From the NCBI GenBank assembly GCA_947303335.1, contig CAMYYB010000011.1, positions 1 to 49,547 on the forward strand: a stretch of DNA of 49,547 nucleotides, in the 5' to 3' direction. This DNA is from an uncultured Bacteroidales bacterium. GTDB lineage: Bacteria; Bacteroidota; Bacteroidia; Bacteroidales; F082. The translations under genes were made by a program, and so were the position numbers. Below are positions 7,078 to 15,807 of the stretch, in pieces. The first letter of the stretch is position 1. The number at the start of each line of letters is the position of its first letter. The notes below the pieces were generated by a model that saw nothing but the letters and a program-made list of their open reading frames with translations, was not told the origin of the DNA and ran no database searches.

Positions 7078-8301
7078 ATGTCAGGCCCAAAATTCATAGC
7101 AGACCGAATTTTTTCACTTTCGAAGCAAAATTTGTCCTCGACGGTGATGCGTCTTGCCGTTACCAGCGTAGCTCTGGCCATCATCGTAATGCTGGTGGCT
7201 TGGGCTGTCGTGGTGGGCTTCAAAAACCAGATTCGCGACAAAGTGGTGGGTTTTGTGGCTCCCATTCATGTACAGACCCTTGACAAGAACGAATCGGTTG
7301 AGGAAACGCCTTTTGTGTTAGACTCATCCCTAATCATGATGTTGAATTCCGTTGATGGCATCAGTCATTATCAGATGGTGGCCAACAAGGCAGGCATGAT
7401 TAAGACGGATGAGGAGATACAAGGTGTGGTGCTGAAAGGTGTAGACGAAAACTATGACTGGACCTATTTCAACAGCTGTCTTTTGGAAGGAAAAACACCA
7501 GAATATCATGCGAATGAACGCTCTACAGAGGTGATGGTCTCAAAGGCCATTGCCAACAAGATGCTGCTTGGTGTTGGTGATGATGTTCGAGTATGGTTCA
7601 TCGATAAGGATATGCAGGCGAGGGGTAGGAAGTTCACGGTGACGGGTGTTTTCGAGACGGGACTTACCGAGTTTGACGAGCGTTTCGTCTTCGCCGACCT
7701 CAACCAGATACGCAAACTGAATGGATGGGAAGACAATGAAGCTGGCTTGTTGGAAATTGTGCTTCAACCAGATGCCGATGTCGACGCTGTCAACTCGAAA
7801 CTCTACTACAGTCTACCTTCCCATTTGGCTTCTTACACAGCCAGGGACAGCAACCCGCAGATTTTCGACTGGCTCGACCTGTTGGACACCAATGTCTGGC
7901 TCATTATGGCTCTAATGTTATTGGTGGCAGGCATTACGTTGGTCAGTATGCTGCTCATTATCATTATCGAGCGAACTTCTACCATAGGCCTGCTCAAGGC
8001 AATGGGAGCCAGCAACAGATTCGTTCGCGAGGTGTTCCTGCGACGTTCGCTGCGCATCCTGCTCATCGGGATGCTGATAGGCAACGCCATTGGGTTGGGC
8101 TTCTGCTTCATGCAACAGCAATTGGGCTTCATCCGATTGGATGCCGCCACCTATTATCTATCGAAGGTACCCATTGAGTTGCATCCTATTACTGTGCTGC
8201 TCATCAATGTTGGCACCTTCCTTCTATGGGTCTTGATGCTCCTGATTCCCACATCGGTCATCAACCGCACCAGTCCGACGAAATCTATACGATTTGAATA
8301 A
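7078..8301 (+). CDS. LolC/LolE-type ABC transporter permease
   Basis: A 407-residue permease of the FtsX/MacB superfamily in LolC/E order. There is an N-terminal membrane helix (about 22-45), a long periplasmic domain (about 46-265), then three C-terminal helices with the family segment I-E-R-T-S-T-I-G-L-L-K-A-M-G-A-S-N between the first two. LolC/E with the LolD ATPase releases outer-membrane lipoproteins to LolA. No ATPase gene is adjacent. The frame extends upstream to 7021, but that start lies before the -7 element at 7047, so the ATG at 7078 is chosen; it begins M-S-G-P-K-F-I-A-x-R-I as in relatives. Confidence 0.85.
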   Translation: MSGPKFIADRIFSLSKQNLSSTVMRLAVTSVALAIIVMLVAWAVVVGFKNQIRDKVVGFVAPIHVQTLDKNESVEETPFVLDSSLIMMLNSVDGISHYQMVANKAGMIKTDEEIQGVVLKGVDENYDWTYFNSCLLEGKTPEYHANERSTEVMVSKAIANKMLLGVGDDVRVWFIDKDMQARGRKFTVTGVFETGLTEFDERFVFADLNQIRKLNGWEDNEAGLLEIVLQPDADVDAVNSKLYYSLPSHLASYTARDSNPQIFDWLDLLDTNVWLIMALMLLVAGITLVSMLLIIIIERTSTIGLLKAMGASNRFVREVFLRRSLRILLIGMLIGNAIGLGFCFMQQQLGFIRLDAATYYLSKVPIELHPITVLLINVGTFLLWVLMLLIPTSVINRTSPTKSIRFE

Positions 8302-8318
8302 TCTTAAATGAAACTATA

Positions 8319-8768
8319 ATGAAAGACTTCAGCATTAAACCTTTACAAGGCTACGGGGAAATCCCCTTCGGAATGACCCTTGACGAAACCGTCAAATTAA
8401 TGAACATGCCCGACTTTTATGAAGAGTTGAGCGATATGGAAGAAACGGGCAACCGTTCCATCTACTACGAATACGAAAGTCTTGAAACCAACATCTATTT
8501 TGAGGGCATCACCAAATCGGTGGTAGCTTGCTTTGAGACGGGAAACGAAGAAGCCACTTTATTCGGTCAAAAGGTGTTCCAACTCAGAAAAGACGAAATC
8601 ATAGACCTGATGAAAGCCAACGGATTCAAGGAACTGGAGGAGGAAACTGAGGATGGTGAATTACGTGTGTCGTTTGAAGATGCTTTGATGGACTTCTTTT
8701 TCGACGAAGAGGACTTGATGGCAGTGAGTTGGGGCGTACTCGTGGATGATCAAGGAAATATTATTTGA
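8319..8768 (+). CDS. hypothetical acidic cytosolic protein
   Basis: A 149-residue protein without signal peptide or membrane segment that I cannot assign. It is very acidic, with runs of Glu/Asp (E-E-E-T-E-D-G-E; F-F-F-D-E-E-D). It opens with P-L-Q-G-Y-G-x-I-P-F-G-M-T-x-D-E, a pattern seen in small proteins and some immunity proteins that start P-x-x-G-x-G-x-I-x-F-G-M. It lies 17 bp after the permease gene and 30 bp before nth, so it is probably cotranscribed with both. No function is claimed. Confidence 0.65.
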   Translation: MKDFSIKPLQGYGEIPFGMTLDETVKLMNMPDFYEELSDMEETGNRSIYYEYESLETNIYFEGITKSVVACFETGNEEATLFGQKVFQLRKDEIIDLMKANGFKELEEETEDGELRVSFEDALMDFFFDEEDLMAVSWGVLVDDQGNII

Positions 8769-8798
8769 TTGCAGCGCGAGAATATATGATGATTTCAA

Positions 8799-9467
8799 AT
8801 GAAATCCAATAAGTTACAGCAGAAATATAATGCTTTTGTAGCCTATTTTGAGGAACACATGCCGGTGGCTGAGTCGGAATTGAAATACGAGAACCCGTAT
8901 CAGCTATTGGTGGCGGTCATCCTCTCTGCGCAATGTACCGACAAGCGGGTCAACATGACTACACCCGCCATGTTCCAGCGTTTTCCTACAGCACAGGATA
9001 TGGCTGCGGCTTCGGTGGAGGAGATTTACGATTATATCAAGTCTATTTCCTACCCCAACAACAAAGCCCGTAACCTTTTGGGTATGGCACAGACTCTCGT
9101 GCGCGACTTCAATGGCGTCGTCCCCGACAACATAGAAGACCTACAGAAGTTGCCGGGCGTGGGGCGCAAAACCGCCAATGTCATGATGGCGGTGGCTTTC
9201 CACCAACCCGCGATGCCAGTCGACACGCATGTTTTTCGGGTGGCCAACCGCATCGGTCTGACCAAAAACTCAAAGAATGTCTTGGAGACCGAGAAGACCT
9301 TGGTGGCCCATCTGCCCAAGAAGGTCGTTTCGAAAGCCCACCATTGGCTTATCCTGCATGGGCGCTATGTTTGTCAGGCTCGCAAGCCGAAATGCGACGA
9401 GTGTGGTATCACTCAACTATGTGACTTGTATAAAACAAAATCATCATCATGTCAGACAGCAAATTAG
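8799..9467 (+). CDS. nth: endonuclease III
   Basis: A 222-residue DNA glycosylase/AP lyase of base excision repair acting on oxidised pyrimidines. The helix-hairpin-helix L-P-G-V-G-R-K-T-A-N contains catalytic Lys124, and V-D-T-H-V-F-R-V contains catalytic Asp142. The C-terminal cysteines follow the [4Fe-4S] spacing C-x6-C-x2-C-x5-C. Length is typical. The gene overlaps the following flippase gene by 19 bp. Confidence 0.96.
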   Translation: MKSNKLQQKYNAFVAYFEEHMPVAESELKYENPYQLLVAVILSAQCTDKRVNMTTPAMFQRFPTAQDMAAASVEEIYDYIKSISYPNNKARNLLGMAQTLVRDFNGVVPDNIEDLQKLPGVGRKTANVMMAVAFHQPAMPVDTHVFRVANRIGLTKNSKNVLETEKTLVAHLPKKVVSKAHHWLILHGRYVCQARKPKCDECGITQLCDLYKTKSSSCQTAN

Positions 9468-10963
9468 GGTCATTGGCGAAGCAAACCGCCATCTATGGCT
9501 TGAGCAGCATCATCGGTAGGTTTCTGAACTACCTGCTGGTACCGTTATATACCTTTAAAATCTGTGCTGAAGCTGGAGGTCCGGCAGCCTATGGCATCGT
9601 TACCAACCTGTATGCCTACACTGCACTCCTGCTGGTTCTGCTGACCTTCGGAATGGAAACCACTTTCTTCCGTTTTTCCAACAAGGAAGGCATCAATCCC
9701 GACAAGGCTTTTTCCACATCAGGCATTGCTGTGGGTTTGGTGGCCTTGTTGTTTGTGGTGTTAATCAGCCTGTTCCTACAGCCCATTGCCGGTGCCATGA
9801 ACTATGCCAGCCATCCCGAATTTGTGGAGATTATGGCTATCATCGTGGCTCTCGACGCTTTTCAAGCCATTCTGTTTGCACGTCTACGTTACGAGAACAA
9901 AGCCATCAAGTTTGCCACGCTGAAGCTGTTGTTCATCTTCCTCAACATCGCGCTGAACCTTTTCATCTTCTTCCTTGCTCCTGGACTGAAAGAAAGCCAT
10001 CCTGCTCTGATGGGATGGTATGAAAACAGTTATCAAGTCGGCTACATATTCATCGTCAACCTTATCTGCACCAGCCTGATAACCCTTGGCTTCATCCCAG
10101 AAATCAAGAAGCTGCGCTTCGGACTCGACCGCGATATGCTGCGACAAATGCTGAACTACACTTGGCCCTTACTGCTGTTGGGCTTGGCAGGCATTCTCAA
10201 CCAAGTGGCCGACAAAATCTGCTACCGCTTCATCGTGCCAGGCGAAGAGGGTGACAAGCAGTTGGGCATCTATGGTGCCTGTGTTAAGATAGCGATGATT
10301 ATGGCTATGATTACCCAAGCCTTCCGTTATGCCTACGAGCCTTTCGTCTTTGGTAGTAAACGTGACAGTGCCGACAAGGAGAGTCAGGCACGAGTAATGA
10401 AGTATTTCATCATCTTTACGTTGCTGGCTTTTCTTGCAGTGGTGATGTATATGCCCCTGCTTCAGTATATCATCGGCCCCGACTATCGAGAGGGACTTCG
10501 CGTGGTGCCTATCGTGATGATGGCTGAAATCTTCATGGGCATCTATTTCAATCTTTCGTTCTGGTACAAACTCATCGACGAGACTTGGTGGGGAGCCGTC
10601 TTCTCGGCTATTGGCTGCGTGGTGCTGCTGGCCATTAACTTCATCTTTGTACCTCGTTACGGCTATATGGCCTGTGCCTGGGGAGGTTTTGCCGGCTACG
10701 GTACCTGTATGGTGCTTTCCTATTTCGTGGGACAGAGAAAATCTCCGATACCTTATGATCTCGTTTCGGCGTTCCTCTATTTTGCCGTTGCTATAGTGCT
10801 CTTCTTTGCACAGAAATACATTCACCTCGCCAACACTATACTGACTCTGTTAGTCAACACAGGTCTGTTTTTGGTCTTCTTCGCTTTCATCTGTTGGAGG
10901 GAGAGGGATTTGGTACATGGCGTGATGGGGTGGGTGAAGAACCGAAGGAAAAAGATTATATGA
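9449..10963 (+). CDS. MATE/Wzx-like polysaccharide flippase
   Basis: A 504-residue membrane protein with about 14 hydrophobic segments of the polysaccharide biosynthesis (Polysacc_synt / MurJ-Wzx) fold. The N-terminus L-A-K-Q-T-A-I-Y-G-L-S-S-I-I-G-R-F-L-N-Y is typical of Bacteroidota oligosaccharide flippases. It would move lipid-linked sugars across the inner membrane. Its start lies inside the nth 3' end (19-bp overlap) and murG follows 13 bp later. That placement next to murG raises the possibility that it flips lipid II or an O-unit, but the substrate cannot be read from sequence. Confidence 0.88.
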   Translation: MSDSKLGSLAKQTAIYGLSSIIGRFLNYLLVPLYTFKICAEAGGPAAYGIVTNLYAYTALLLVLLTFGMETTFFRFSNKEGINPDKAFSTSGIAVGLVALLFVVLISLFLQPIAGAMNYASHPEFVEIMAIIVALDAFQAILFARLRYENKAIKFATLKLLFIFLNIALNLFIFFLAPGLKESHPALMGWYENSYQVGYIFIVNLICTSLITLGFIPEIKKLRFGLDRDMLRQMLNYTWPLLLLGLAGILNQVADKICYRFIVPGEEGDKQLGIYGACVKIAMIMAMITQAFRYAYEPFVFGSKRDSADKESQARVMKYFIIFTLLAFLAVVMYMPLLQYIIGPDYREGLRVVPIVMMAEIFMGIYFNLSFWYKLIDETWWGAVFSAIGCVVLLAINFIFVPRYGYMACAWGGFAGYGTCMVLSYFVGQRKSPIPYDLVSAFLYFAVAIVLFFAQKYIHLANTILTLLVNTGLFLVFFAFICWRERDLVHGVMGWVKNRRKKII

Positions 10964-10976
10964 ATACAGTTATATC

Positions 10977-12074
10977 ATGAAAGAACAACCCAAATTCGTC
11001 ATCAGCGGCGGTGGTACCGGAGGTCACATCTTTCCGGCCATTGCCATTGCCAACGCCTTGAAGAACCGTTTCCCCAAGGCTGAGATACTCTTCATTGGTG
11101 CCAAAGGACGCATGGAGATGGAGAAAGTGCCCAAGGCGGGCTATCCCATCGAGGGCTTGTGGATCAGTGGCCTGACAAAAGACTATCGTGTGTTGACCCT
11201 CCCCTTAAAACTCGTCAGTAGCTTTACCAAAGCACGCCGAATACTGAAACGCTTCAAGCCTGATGCTGTAATCGGTGTCGGTGGTTTTGCCAGTGGACCA
11301 ACCCTAAAGGTTGCCAACTGGTTGGGAATCCCCACGATGCTGCAAGAACAGAACTCCATACCTGGTAAAACCAACCGTAATTTGGCACAAAAGGCCAAAG
11401 CCATCTGTGTAGCCTATCCCAATATGGAGAAATGGTTCCCCGCCGACAAGATACACCTCACTGGCAATCCCTTACGCAGCATCGCCGTGTCCGACGTGTC
11501 ACATACTGAGGCAGCTGAGTTCTTCCACCTCAATCCGGAATTACCTATAGCGTTGTTGGTGGGTGGCAGTCAAGGCTCGCGCGATATGAATCACGGCATC
11601 AGCGCCCAGCTATCGATGTTCAAAGACAAGAACATACAATTCATTTGGCAGACAGGTACCACCTATATCACCCAAGCCCAGACCGAGGTGAAATCATTAG
11701 GACTTGAAGACAGGGTGAAGCCCGTTGCATTCATTGACCGTATGGATATGGCCTATTCAGCAGCAGATGTGGTCATCTCACGAGCCGGAGCGATGTCGAT
11801 TTCTGAACTGGCATTGGTGAGAAAACCGGTCATCTTCGTGCCGCTACCTTCAGCTGCCGAAGACCATCAGACCAAGAATGCTATGCAACTGGTCAACGCA
11901 AGTGCAGCTCTAATCGTGCGCAACAACAAAGTTAAGGAGGAACTCGTTCCTGCTTTGTTCAGCCTATGTTCAGATGAGGAAAAACAAAAGTCGATGAAAA
12001 ACAACATCGCCCAGTTTGCCCGTCCCAATGCCGCCGAGGACATTGTGGACCAGATTGTTAAATTGATTTCTTAG
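10977..12074 (+). CDS. murG: MurG, lipid II-forming GlcNAc transferase
   Basis: A 365-residue GT28 glycosyltransferase that adds GlcNAc from UDP-GlcNAc to lipid I at the inner membrane. The N-terminal loop S-G-G-G-T-G-G-H-I-F-P-A is the MurG signature. G-G-S-Q-G-S-R is the C-domain loop, S-R-A-G-A-M-S-I-S-E-L lies in the donor site and P-x-x-A-A-E-D-H-Q-T-K-N-A binds UDP-GlcNAc. Length is standard. It is the last gene of the run starting at 7078. Its stop is 4 bp from the convergent SPFH gene. It lies outside the classical mur cluster within this window. Confidence 0.96.
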   Translation: MKEQPKFVISGGGTGGHIFPAIAIANALKNRFPKAEILFIGAKGRMEMEKVPKAGYPIEGLWISGLTKDYRVLTLPLKLVSSFTKARRILKRFKPDAVIGVGGFASGPTLKVANWLGIPTMLQEQNSIPGKTNRNLAQKAKAICVAYPNMEKWFPADKIHLTGNPLRSIAVSDVSHTEAAEFFHLNPELPIALLVGGSQGSRDMNHGISAQLSMFKDKNIQFIWQTGTTYITQAQTEVKSLGLEDRVKPVAFIDRMDMAYSAADVVISRAGAMSISELALVRKPVIFVPLPSAAEDHQTKNAMQLVNASAALIVRNNKVKEELVPALFSLCSDEEKQKSMKNNIAQFARPNAAEDIVDQIVKLIS

Positions 12075-12078
12075 TGTA

Positions 12079-12897
12079 TTACTTCAAGTCAATAAATGGT
12101 ACTGAGTTGCCCAGCATATACTCCGGCAACTTTCCGTCCCATTTCTGCACGGCTTCGTAGTTTACCAACTTGGGGTTGCTCTCCAAAGCCTCCGCCTTGA
12201 TACTCATGGCCTCGGCTTCAGCCTGGGCCCTGATTTTGGTTTGCTTAGCTTGTTCCTCCACCTGAATAGTGACGTTTTTGGCCTTCAGAGCATTTTGCTC
12301 GGCTACCTGCTTCTCCTTGATAGCGGTTTCAAAGTCGTCGTCGAAGTCGATGTTCACCAGTTGGAACTGTACGTTGGTGAAGTAATTGCTGTCCAAGGTC
12401 TCGCGCAGTTGTTGTTCGATTTGTCGGCGCACAACATCACGGTTCTCCACAATCTCTGTGGCGGCGAAGTTGCCAAACGACTCCTTCATGGCCGAACGGA
12501 TGAAAGGCACCACGATACGGTTGTGGTAGTCGTCGCCAACGTTTTTCATCAGTTTGCTGACGTTTTCTCGCACCAGGTCGTAGTTAATCGTGTATTCTAC
12601 TTCTGAGGTCTGCACATCGCGAGTGTAGCTGTTCTCCTTGCCGTCAAACTTCTTCTGTTGCACGTTGACGCGCTTGATGGTCTGTATGAAGGGAATCTTC
12701 ATGTGCAGGCCGTCATCAATTACCTCATCGCTCATCTTGCCGAAGGTGGAAAGCACGCCACGCTCCGTTGAACGGATAGTGTAAAATGAAGAGAAAAGAA
12801 CTAAAATGGCTAACAGTGCCAAAACGACCCATAAGACGTAACGTCCGATTTTTTTACTGTTGGGGTTGATGTTGATGTTTGTGTAAGGCTGATTCAT
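12079..12897 (-). CDS. prohibitin-like SPFH membrane protein
   Basis: A 272-residue protein with one N-terminal membrane helix (about residues 14-38) followed by an SPFH/prohibitin domain (R-S-T-E-R-G-V-L-S-T-F-G-K onward) and an Ala/Glu/Lys-rich coiled coil (about 195-240). Proteins of this kind form large membrane rings and often modulate proteases such as FtsH. The open frame extends upstream to 12939, but that start lies at or before the -7 element at 12936-12928, so the ATG at 12897 is preferred. Confidence 0.88.
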   Translation of the reverse strand: MNQPYTNININPNSKKIGRYVLWVVLALLAILVLFSSFYTIRSTERGVLSTFGKMSDEVIDDGLHMKIPFIQTIKRVNVQQKKFDGKENSYTRDVQTSEVEYTINYDLVRENVSKLMKNVGDDYHNRIVVPFIRSAMKESFGNFAATEIVENRDVVRRQIEQQLRETLDSNYFTNVQFQLVNIDFDDDFETAIKEKQVAEQNALKAKNVTIQVEEQAKQTKIRAQAEAEAMSIKAEALESNPKLVNYEAVQKWDGKLPEYMLGNSVPFIDLK

Positions 12898-12927
12898 TTT
12901 GCTATTGTTATTTGAGTTAATGCCTTT

Positions 12928-12936
12928 GCAAAAGTA
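12928..12936 (-). promoter_or_regulatory. -7 promoter element of the prohibitin-like gene
   Basis: Minus-strand TACTTTTGC, 30 bp upstream of the ATG at 12897. Confidence 0.65.
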
Positions 12937-13075
12937 CACATTTTTTTGAAATCTTTACTTTTGTTTCAAAAAGAAATGTTGTAATTCGGATTTGTAAGTA
13001 TTTGAAAAACAAATGACTGAATTTTCAAAAATTTGTAATGCCCCCAAAACTTGCTTTTTGAGCAGGAATTTGCCA

Positions 13076-13084
13076 TATTTTTGC
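13076..13084 (+). promoter_or_regulatory. -7 promoter element of the first lipoprotein cassette
   Basis: TATTTTTGC, 26 bp upstream of the ATG at 13111. Confidence 0.7.
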
Positions 13085-13110
13085 AGCCGAAAACTTTAAA
13101 CCGTATCAAA

Positions 13111-13764
13111 ATGAAGAAGAAACGATTTTTCAGAAAAGTGACGGCTCCGGCGGTTTTCGGGGCCATGTTGCTGCTGCTCACGGCTTGCCCGCGCAGCAAA
13201 ACAACTTATGTCGATTTGGAAAGAATCCCTGAACAGTATTTGGCCACCGTGCCTTATCGAAACGGCGACGTGTTCCGTATGAAGCACGAGAGCGACCGCA
13301 CTGTTATCGACTTCACCGTGTCGCGCCATCGCCAAAAGGAAACGGGCTACGACTGGTTTATTGAAAAGTACAAACCTGCCCCGAACTATGTCTATGAGTA
13401 TGAGGCAGACATCACCAAATGCACGCCTAACTACCCGATTTTCAACGTGGAAATCGAGTTCTCCAACCGGTATATGGCTTTCGAGGAAGAAGGGCAAAAC
13501 TATGCGAAAAGCGCCACAATTTTTGCAGTAGGAAGCGCACGGTTACCGCTCATTGGCGAAGACCATTCCAATTATGAAATGCTTGATTCCCTGAAAGTTA
13601 ATGGACGCTATTACAACGATGTCTTCAAGCTGAAGTCGGAACTTGTTGATTATTACGAAGAAGAAGGCTTCATCCACGCCGATACCTATTATTACAATTA
13701 TGAAAATGGCTTGCTCGGAGTCGTTATGTCTAACGGTGAAAAATATTGGCTCTATGAAGAATAA
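13111..13764 (+). CDS. lipoprotein A1 of a duplicated two-gene cassette
   Basis: A 217-residue predicted lipoprotein: basic start, hydrophobic stretch and lipobox L-L-T-A-C near residue 27. I recognise no family. The body contains I-P-E-Q-Y-L-A-T-V-P-Y-x-N-G-D-V and ends with Y-Y-Y-N-Y-E-N-G-L-L-G-V-x-M-S-N-G-E-K-Y-W-L-Y-E-E. Both segments recur in the protein at 14478-15128, so the two are paralogues. The frame is open from 13051, but the ATG at 13111 gives the lipoprotein signal and lies after the promoter. Its last 11 bp overlap the next gene. Confidence 0.85.
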   Translation: MKKKRFFRKVTAPAVFGAMLLLLTACPRSKTTYVDLERIPEQYLATVPYRNGDVFRMKHESDRTVIDFTVSRHRQKETGYDWFIEKYKPAPNYVYEYEADITKCTPNYPIFNVEIEFSNRYMAFEEEGQNYAKSATIFAVGSARLPLIGEDHSNYEMLDSLKVNGRYYNDVFKLKSELVDYYEEEGFIHADTYYYNYENGLLGVVMSNGEKYWLYEE

Positions 13765-14401
13765 ATTGTTGATTTTGATGGCTTTGTCATTTGTTATGGC
13801 CTCTTGTGTGAAGACGAAAACCTACCGCGTGAATGATGCCAACCGTGATTGGTTTGCCGATACCACGAACCTTAACTTCACGATGCGGGACGAGAATGGA
13901 GTCTCGCAATCGCTTATGTTTGGTATCGCAGACTCCTACATGACTGAAACGGGTACTTCAATCCTTTTCATCCCGACGGAAAAAGGTGAGCATGAGCATA
14001 TTAGTCAGACTGGAGCGAACTCATACGGCACGATGAGGGTTTCAACTACGATTTCTGCCTACAAGTTAATGGAGTATTCAGATATTGATGAGTTCAGACT
14101 GTACTTCAACGAGGCTGTTTATGTGATGGGCATGGATGGGAACTTGTTCTATCCCAATAGTGATCAAAAATATAAATGTTATGAATCAGGCTACGACAAC
14201 GTTATGGATTACATGGCGGAGTATCTTGATTCTTTCACGGTTAGCGACAAAACATATCAAGGTGTGATGCACATTAAACTCATTGACGTTGCCTATCCAC
14301 AAACCAAAAACTTCCCGACGGAAATCTATTATGCCAAGCATTACGGCTTGATTCAGTGCACACTTGATGACAAGCTGACTTTGTATCGATTACCGAATTG
14401 A
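13754..14401 (+). CDS. lipoprotein B1 of a duplicated two-gene cassette
   Basis: A 215-residue predicted lipoprotein (lipobox V-M-A-S-C) of unknown family. It contains F-T-M-R-D-E-N-G-V and ends with I-Y-Y-A-K-H-Y-G-L-I-Q-C-T and Y-R-L-P, all shared with the protein at 15118-15723. Its C-terminal third also resembles lipoproteins A (L-D-S-x-x-V-x-x-x-x-Y, then Y-G-L-I), suggesting A and B descend from one ancestor. The frame is open from 13643, but the lipoprotein signal fixes the start at 13754 inside the A1 stop region. Confidence 0.85.
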   Translation: MKNKLLILMALSFVMASCVKTKTYRVNDANRDWFADTTNLNFTMRDENGVSQSLMFGIADSYMTETGTSILFIPTEKGEHEHISQTGANSYGTMRVSTTISAYKLMEYSDIDEFRLYFNEAVYVMGMDGNLFYPNSDQKYKCYESGYDNVMDYMAEYLDSFTVSDKTYQGVMHIKLIDVAYPQTKNFPTEIYYAKHYGLIQCTLDDKLTLYRLPN

Positions 14402-14443
14402 TAAATTATCGATTTTTTCTACATTTTGGAATATATTTTTATG

Positions 14444-14452
14444 TAGCTTTGC
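14444..14452 (+). promoter_or_regulatory. -7 promoter element of the second lipoprotein cassette
   Basis: TAGCTTTGC, 25 bp upstream of the ATG at 14478. Spacing to the start matches that of the first cassette within one base. Confidence 0.7.
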
Positions 14453-14477
14453 AACATGTAATCCTAAAACCAACGAA

Positions 14478-15128
14478 ATGAAAAACAAAAAACAATTTTT
14501 CAGGAAAACGGCGGAATTTATCTTTCTGGGAATCATGGTGGTGCTGTTTGCGGCTTGTAAAGAGGAGCCTCTTCCAATCCCACTTATCTATCTTGGGGAT
14601 ATTCCCGAGGAGTATCTTGCCACTGTGCCGTATCAGAATGGTGATGTCGTCAAGATGATGCATGAAAGCAGTAGGCTTGTCATCAATTACCGAGTGTCGC
14701 GAAGTAGATTCCATAATATGTCTGAGCCTACAGGAGAGGATTATGATTATCAGGTTGACTTTACCCATCTTGAGCCTGACTATCCTACCTTTGATATGCG
14801 CATTACATTGACAGCCGGATATAAGAAGTATGAACTTGAAGATGGGGAAGCTCCAAAAACAGGCCATATCATGTTGAAAGAGAGTTCTACAGACGTTCCA
14901 TTTATCACTACAGATGCTACAGGTTTCACGGTATTGGATTCTCTCGAAGTTAATGGCCACGTGTATTATGATGTATTCAAATTGGATTGCAGGCATTATG
15001 AATATCCCCCAGATTATGTGATTCAAGCTCATTCAATTTATACATCCACTTGCTATTACAATTATGCGAAAGGCATTATTGGCGTGAAATTGTCAAACGG
15101 TGAAAAATATTGGCTATATGAAGAATAA
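14478..15128 (+). CDS. lipoprotein A2, paralogue of A1
   Basis: A 216-residue predicted lipoprotein (lipobox F-A-A-C near residue 26). It shares with A1 the segments I-P-E-E-Y-L-A-T-V-P-Y-Q-N-G-D-V, M-H-E-S-S-R, V-L-D-S-L-E-V-N-G and the C-terminal S-N-G-E-K-Y-W-L-Y-E-E, while the middle has diverged. No known family is recognised and no enzymatic motif is visible. The high Tyr and acidic content suggests a surface or periplasmic beta-rich protein (inference). It overlaps B2 by 11 bp, exactly as A1 overlaps B1. Confidence 0.85.
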   Translation: MKNKKQFFRKTAEFIFLGIMVVLFAACKEEPLPIPLIYLGDIPEEYLATVPYQNGDVVKMMHESSRLVINYRVSRSRFHNMSEPTGEDYDYQVDFTHLEPDYPTFDMRITLTAGYKKYELEDGEAPKTGHIMLKESSTDVPFITTDATGFTVLDSLEVNGHVYYDVFKLDCRHYEYPPDYVIQAHSIYTSTCYYNYAKGIIGVKLSNGEKYWLYEE

Positions 15129-15723
15129 ATATTTGATTGTGATTGCTTTATTGGCTGTTTTGGCCTCTTGCAAAAAGGACGAACCAGAGGTGACCAAGTA
15201 CTATGTCGGCGATGAGGCGAAATCTTGGTTGGTGGACGACTGCAAAAAGGAATATTTCATGCGCGACGAAAATGGAATAGAACAGGGGGTATATGTGCTT
15301 GAGCCTGCGGTTGAATACACAAAGGACACGACGTTGGGGGTGTTGCGCGAGCGCATTGCTCAATATAGCTATCCTGATATTGGTGATGGCTTTGGTGTTT
15401 ACATTACAGCGGGTAAGAGCAACAAACCTAATGTTGATGAAAGCTTTGCAATCATCTTTAATAGGTGTTATTTCAGTTTCGATGGAAATGGTTTTAGACC
15501 TATTGCGAGTGAACCAAGGAGGGAAATCGAATATACAGCCGAGTTGTTGGATGCTTTCGAAGTGAATGGTGTTACCTATCCCAATGTGCTTCATATTCAG
15601 CAGGTTGAATCTAAAGCGCTTTCAAACCGTGGCCCTATAGAGATTTACTATGCCAAACATTACGGCATGATACAATACACCATAGCTTACGGCATCACTT
15701 ATTTCCGTTTGCCTGCGGAATAA
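15118..15723 (+). CDS. lipoprotein B2, paralogue of B1
   Basis: A 201-residue predicted lipoprotein (lipobox V-L-A-S-C) related to B1 through F-M-R-D-E-N-G-I, an E-Y-T-A-E-L-L-D-A-F-E-V-N-G segment and P-I-E-I-Y-Y-A-K-H-Y-G-M-I-Q-Y-T. Function is unknown. An in-frame ATG exists at 15100, but the lipoprotein signal and the conserved 11-bp overlap favour 15118. Confidence 0.85.
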   Translation: MKNKYLIVIALLAVLASCKKDEPEVTKYYVGDEAKSWLVDDCKKEYFMRDENGIEQGVYVLEPAVEYTKDTTLGVLRERIAQYSYPDIGDGFGVYITAGKSNKPNVDESFAIIFNRCYFSFDGNGFRPIASEPRREIEYTAELLDAFEVNGVTYPNVLHIQQVESKALSNRGPIEIYYAKHYGMIQYTIAYGITYFRLPAE

Positions 15724-15761
15724 TAAGGGAAACAGTTTGTTGCGGATGTCTGAAATTTGCG

Positions 15762-15770
15762 TATCTTTGC
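15762..15770 (+). promoter_or_regulatory. -7 promoter element of ahcY
   Basis: TATCTTTGC, 37 bp upstream of the ATG at 15808, with a TTTG at 15736-15739 that could serve as the -33 element. Confidence 0.75.
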
Positions 15771-15807
15771 CAATTCGTAATTGACAATAAAACAAAATTA
15801 TAAGCAA

